Source: Saprospiraceae bacterium (GTDB lineage Bacteria > Bacteroidota > Bacteroidia > Chitinophagales > Saprospiraceae). From it: a stretch of 64,000 nt of DNA. Under the pieces are notes generated by a model that worked only from the letters and a program-made list of their open reading frames with translations, made no database searches and was not told the DNA's origin. Numbering within the stretch: position 1 is the first letter of the stretch; the number at the start of each line of letters is the position of its first letter. This document shows, piece by piece, positions 60,296-64,000 of this stretch. The DNA is taken from assembly GCA_019187225.1 (NCBI GenBank), contig JABAQQ010000001.1, forward strand, positions 1-64,000, in the 5' to 3' direction. The position numbers were made by a program, and so were the translations under genes.

Positions 60296-62425
60296 ATGAA
60301 ACGATACCTGTTCCTACCCGCCTGCTCTATTGGCGCAGTTCTTTTCTTGCTGCTTTATTCCTGCAGCGTCAAAACCGCCGACCGCCCGACCGGCACGGCG
60401 GTCAAGTCCACACCCGTAAAACCTCCCGCCACAGTCTCATCGAATCCGGCAGCCCCCGAAAAGGTCATACTCGACACTTTCGCTGACCTCCAGATACTTC
60501 AATACGAATTGCCCGGTTGGGACAAACTGTCGCTCCGGCAAAAAACCTTCATCTATTACCTCTCCGAAGCGGCCCTGGCAGGACGCGACATCATATACGA
60601 CCAGCACTGCAAGCACAACCTCGCGATTCGAAAGACACTCGAAGGCATCTATAATTCCTATAAGGGTGATCGCGCATCGGCGGACTGGAAATCATTCGCG
60701 ACGTATACGAAGCGTGTGTGGTTCAGCAACGGCATACACCACCACTATAATGAAACGAAAATCCTGCCCGGCTTTTCCAGGGAGTATTTTATCGCTCTCG
60801 TTCAGAATTCGGATAAAAACAAACTCCCTTTACAGGCAGGCGAAGAGGTCAACGATCTGATCACGCGCCTTTACCCGATCATGTTTGATCCCAACGTCCT
60901 GGGCAAAAGAACCAGCAAAGACAAAGGCACGGACGTGGTGAAGGCATCCGCTGTCAATTTCTACGAAGGCGTGAGCGCCGACCAGGTGAACGCCTGGTAC
61001 CAGGAAAAACTAAAGGCTGCCGGCGCTAACCCGCCCCAGTTTGGTCTCAATTCCAAACTGACCGGCACTAAGATGGGTAACCTCACCGAAGTCGTCTGGA
61101 AAGCAGGTGAAGGGAATATGTATGGCCCTGCTATCTCAAAGATCGTCGAAAATCTGGAAAAATCCATCCCTTTCGCCGAGAACGAGCAACAGAAAAAAGC
61201 CATCCGCCTGCTCGTGGAATATTATAAAACCGGTGACCTGAAGAAGTTCGACGAATACAATATCGCTTGGGTGAAAGACACTGAAAGCACGATTGATTTT
61301 ATCAATGGCTTCATCGAGGTATATCACGATCCGTTGGGATACAAAGCTGACTTCGAAGCAGTTGTGCAGTACAACGACCCCGATGCGACGGCGAAAATGG
61401 CTACCGTGAGCCAACATGCGCAATACTTTGAAGACAACAGCACCATTCCCGCTGCCTACAAAAAGAAAAATGTGAAAGGCGTGTCCTACCGCGTCATCAA
61501 CGTCGCGATGGAAGGCGGCGATTGCGCCCCCAGCACGCCCATCGGAATCAACCTGCCCAATTCCAACTGGATCCGCGAGCAGTATGGCTCCAAATCGGTG
61601 AGTCTCAACAACATCGAAAATGCTTATGGCAAGGCGGGCGGCGCACTGGCCACGCAGGAATTCGCACACGACGCCGAGGAGATCGAAAACGCGAAGAAAT
61701 ACGCCGAGGTCTGCGGCAAGATGCACACTGCCCTCCACGAAGTGATCGGCCACGCCAGCGGCCAACTCAAACCCGGCATGCCGGAACCGAACGTCACCCT
61801 GCAACAATACGCCAGCACCCTCGAAGAAGGCCGTGCCGACCTGGTGGCGCTTTACTTTATGCCCGACCCCAAACTCGTGGAATGGGGCCTCATGCCCGAC
61901 GCCAATGCCTACAAAGCCGAATACGACCAGTATATCCGCAACGGCCTGTTGATGCAACTCCGACGCATCCCGGCGGGCGCCGACATCGAGGAAGACCACA
62001 TGCGCAACCGGCAGTTGGTGGCAGCCTGGGCTTATGAAAAAGGCAAAAAAGACAACGTGATCGCCCGGGTGGAGCGCAATGGTAAGACTTACTACGACAT
62101 CCGTGACTATGCCGGATTGCGCGTGCTGTTTGGCCAGTTATTGGCTGAAATTCAGCGCATTAAATCGGAAGGCGACTACCAGGCCGCACACGACCTGGTA
62201 GAAACTTATGGCGTCAAAACCGATGTCGCCACCGGAAAGCAGGTGAAAGCCCGCTACGCCAATTTGCCTACCAAGGCTTATTCCGGTTTTGTGCAGCCCA
62301 AACTGGTGGCTGTCAAAGACGCCAGTGGAAAGATCACTGATGTAAAAGTGGAACGCGAACTCGATTTCGTACAACAGATGTTGCGCTACGGGAAAGAATA
62401 TTCGTTTTTGCCGGTAAACAATTAA
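60296..62425 (+). CDS. Dipeptidyl peptidase III (M49), lipoprotein
   Basis: This protein of about 709 residues is a zinc metallopeptidase that removes dipeptides from the N-terminus. A lipoprotein-like leader (LFLPACSIGAVLFLLLYSCS) ends at a Cys. The zinc motif is HEVIGH, a five-residue HExxGH variant of the M49 family, and the second motif is EEGRADLVALYF with its Glu ligand. The body (EDHMRNRQLVAAW, GVSYRVINVAMEGGDCAPST) matches bacterial DPP III. The ATG at 60296 is preferred over 60248 because only it leads with a basic signal sequence. Probably periplasmic or surface-attached. Confidence 0.93.
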   Translation: MKRYLFLPACSIGAVLFLLLYSCSVKTADRPTGTAVKSTPVKPPATVSSNPAAPEKVILDTFADLQILQYELPGWDKLSLRQKTFIYYLSEAALAGRDIIYDQHCKHNLAIRKTLEGIYNSYKGDRASADWKSFATYTKRVWFSNGIHHHYNETKILPGFSREYFIALVQNSDKNKLPLQAGEEVNDLITRLYPIMFDPNVLGKRTSKDKGTDVVKASAVNFYEGVSADQVNAWYQEKLKAAGANPPQFGLNSKLTGTKMGNLTEVVWKAGEGNMYGPAISKIVENLEKSIPFAENEQQKKAIRLLVEYYKTGDLKKFDEYNIAWVKDTESTIDFINGFIEVYHDPLGYKADFEAVVQYNDPDATAKMATVSQHAQYFEDNSTIPAAYKKKNVKGVSYRVINVAMEGGDCAPSTPIGINLPNSNWIREQYGSKSVSLNNIENAYGKAGGALATQEFAHDAEEIENAKKYAEVCGKMHTALHEVIGHASGQLKPGMPEPNVTLQQYASTLEEGRADLVALYFMPDPKLVEWGLMPDANAYKAEYDQYIRNGLLMQLRRIPAGADIEEDHMRNRQLVAAWAYEKGKKDNVIARVERNGKTYYDIRDYAGLRVLFGQLLAEIQRIKSEGDYQAAHDLVETYGVKTDVATGKQVKARYANLPTKAYSGFVQPKLVAVKDASGKITDVKVERELDFVQQMLRYGKEYSFLPVNN

Positions 62426-62566
62426 ACCCGGTCTTTCGGGATTGAATGCCGGCTCATGTTTGTTGTTTTAAATTTATTGCTCATTAAAGTCATGCCGGCA
62501 CGGATAAGACTGCCCCTTCTGTTTTTTCCCGACAAACCTTCTGCTCCTTACCTTGTTTTTTGTGCC

Positions 62567-62575
62567 TATTTTTGC
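62567..62575 (+). promoter_or_regulatory. Bacteroidota -7 box for the PIG-L deacetylase gene
   Basis: TATTTTTGC lies 25 bp before the ATG at 62600 and is an exact TAnnTTTG. Confidence 0.55.
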
Positions 62576-62599
62576 CCTTCAACATTTTTATTCTCAGGC

Positions 62600-64000
62600 A
62601 TGAAAAACAAATTCTTCCACCTGTTGCAGCTGCTCTCTCCTTTATTTCTTCGGCGATTCAACCTGCTTTTGCTACTCCTCCTGCCAGCTGTCACTTTTTC
62701 CCAAAAACCTGCCAAACCCAATGCCGCCGACCTCCATCTGGCGATAAAAAAACTCAACGTGCTGGGCTCGGCTCTTTACGTCGCCGCCCACCCCGACGAC
62801 GAGAACACGCGCATGATCAGTTATCTGCGCAACGAAAAACTCTACGACGTCAGCTACCTCTCCATGACGCGCGGCGACGGTGGTCAGAACCTTATCGGCC
62901 CCGAAATGCGCGAACTTTTGGGCGTACTGCGCACCCAGGAACTGCTTATGGCGCGTTCGGTGGATGGTGGCAACCAACTCTTCACCCGCGCCAACGACTT
63001 CGGCTATTCCAAAAATCCCGATGAGACCCTGCGCTTTTGGGACAAGGAAGAAGTGCTCGCCGACGTAGTGTGGGCATTCCGGAAAGTGCAGCCCGACCTG
63101 GTCATCAACCGTTTTCACCACGACATCAAATACCCCAACCACGGTCACCACACCGCCTCGGCCATGCTCTCCGTGGAAGCGTTCGACCTTGCCGGAAGGG
63201 CTGATGCTTACCCCGAACAGCTCGCTTATGTGCAGCCGTGGCAGCCCAGGCGGGAGTTTTTCAACACTTCCTGGTGGTTCTATGGCGGACAGGAAGCCTT
63301 TGCAAAAGTGGATAAATCCAACCTTTATGCGCTCGATTTAGGCACATACATTCCATTAAAAGGAAAAAGCAACGGCGAAATCGCTGCCGAGAGCCGCTCC
63401 ATGCACCGCTGCCAGGGCTTCGGCTCTATGGGCTCGCGCGGCGAAAGCCTCGAATGGCTCGACTTCGTAAAAGGCGAACGCCCCCCTTCTCAGGATATAT
63501 TCGAAGGCATCAATACTACCTGGACCCGCGTGGAGGGTGGTGAGCCGATCGGGAAATTGATTTCCAAAATTGACCGGAATTTCCGCTCCGACAATCCCGC
63601 CGCTTCCGTCCCCGACCTTTTGAGCGCGATGCAAATGATGAAGGCCTTACCCGACGGTTTCTGGAAAAATAAAAAACTGGCAGAAATAAAAGAAGTGATC
63701 CGCGGGTGCCTCGGCCTCTACCTCGAAGCCACCGCTTCCGAACCGACCGCTACGCCCGGCGAAAACGTCAAAATCCGCCTCGAAGCCATCCACCGCGCGC
63801 CTGCACAGGCAGGTCAGACGGGCGAGGCCAATGGCTCGAAATCGGCGGCGGCAGGCAGCAGCGTAGTGCTGAACAGCGTGTCTATTCGGCCTGCTTTGTT
63901 CGACACTGTTTATATTCAAAACCTGGAATCGAACAAGGGTTTTGTGACAGAGCGAAAGGTGAAAATCGCGGAAAACGCCGACTTCACCGCTCCCTATTGG
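62600..64000 (+). CDS. Exported PIG-L family deacetylase, 3' end outside the window
   Basis: At least 467 residues, with no stop up to the window edge. A long basic and hydrophobic leader (RRFNLLLLLLLPAVTFSQ) is followed by the PIG-L zinc deacetylase domain. The zinc-binding residues are seen in VAAHPDDEN and PNHGHHTASA. The reading SMTRGDGGQNLIGPEMRELLG and NTSWWFYGGQEAFAK match long Bacteroidota members (about 800 residues with extra beta domains). Such enzymes remove N-acetyl groups from sugars. The substrate is unknown, and the missing part prevents further judgement. Confidence 0.88.
   Translation, partial: MKNKFFHLLQLLSPLFLRRFNLLLLLLLPAVTFSQKPAKPNAADLHLAIKKLNVLGSALYVAAHPDDENTRMISYLRNEKLYDVSYLSMTRGDGGQNLIGPEMRELLGVLRTQELLMARSVDGGNQLFTRANDFGYSKNPDETLRFWDKEEVLADVVWAFRKVQPDLVINRFHHDIKYPNHGHHTASAMLSVEAFDLAGRADAYPEQLAYVQPWQPRREFFNTSWWFYGGQEAFAKVDKSNLYALDLGTYIPLKGKSNGEIAAESRSMHRCQGFGSMGSRGESLEWLDFVKGERPPSQDIFEGINTTWTRVEGGEPIGKLISKIDRNFRSDNPAASVPDLLSAMQMMKALPDGFWKNKKLAEIKEVIRGCLGLYLEATASEPTATPGENVKIRLEAIHRAPAQAGQTGEANGSKSAAAGSSVVLNSVSIRPALFDTVYIQNLESNKGFVTERKVKIAENADFTAPYW

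Overview
The window looks like a chromosomal segment of a Bacteroidota bacterium, most likely from the Saprospirales side (Saprospiraceae, Lewinella or Haliscomenobacter-like). The reasons are: type IX secretion (T9SS) C-terminal sorting domains on several secreted proteins, SprB-type repeats, a ftsX-DUF3098-uppP run, 7TM-AraC regulators, roughly 800-residue FtsX/MacB-like permeases, and many promoters of the Bacteroidota type (TAnnTTTG). The taxon is inferred from these gene families only.

Layout. 1-2.8 kb is a scarred mobile zone. An IS21-like end cuts off the 5' part of a gene, and a complete 1,315-bp IS3-family element sits inside the next gene, a methyltransferase-like reading frame that rejoins perfectly once the element and one copy of a 3-bp target duplication are removed. 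2.9-5.6 kb holds a hypothetical gene, an archaeal-type AAA ATPase with a DUF234-like C-terminus, and a cysteine-cluster protein. 5.7-19.4 kb (minus strand) is dominated by three large FtsX/MacB-like permeases without an ATPase partner. Between them lie a RAYT transposase (frameshifted) flanked by inverted REP-like repeats, a VapBC-like toxin-antitoxin pair whose toxin has a premature stop, an AT-rich membrane-protein island, a hydrolase-TPR protein and a 7TM-AraC regulator. 19.5-22.9 kb carries an oxidoreductase, an M28/glutaminyl-cyclase-like enzyme, hisA and a C-terminal remnant of hisH.

22.9-31.8 kb is mainly aromatic amino-acid catabolism. A secreted LVIVD-repeat protein is followed by hmgA and hppD (tyrosine through homogentisate), then paaA, a tryptophanase-like lyase, paaB, paaC and paaD. 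Together they suggest breakdown of Tyr, Phe/phenylacetate and Trp. The reductase paaE and the later paa genes are not in the window. nadK runs convergently and overlaps paaD. 32.8-37.7 kb has a membrane-embedded patatin-like protein and a class A penicillin-binding protein with a strong terminator.

38-50.2 kb is a surface and secretion region: a 1,571-residue SprB-repeat adhesin, a beta-lactamase-fold hydrolase, an S9D-type peptidase and a PKD/Kazal/T9SS protein. 50.3-55.8 kb has a helical hypothetical protein, a PagL-like outer-membrane deacylase and a Wzz/Wzy-like polysaccharide pair. 56.1-64 kb has a secreted protein, ftsX-DUF3098-uppP (division and envelope), small membrane and lipoprotein genes, dipeptidyl peptidase III, and a PIG-L deacetylase that runs off the right edge.

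The most unusual non-coding theme is a series of intergenic arrays. Each is built from its own short word of about 6-9 bp, repeated in tandem and often in both orientations (TCCAACGTC, CCCAATAT, CAGTGG/CCACTG, GGTTAACGGG, GGTGGACGG and others). They appear between genes across much of the right two thirds of the window.
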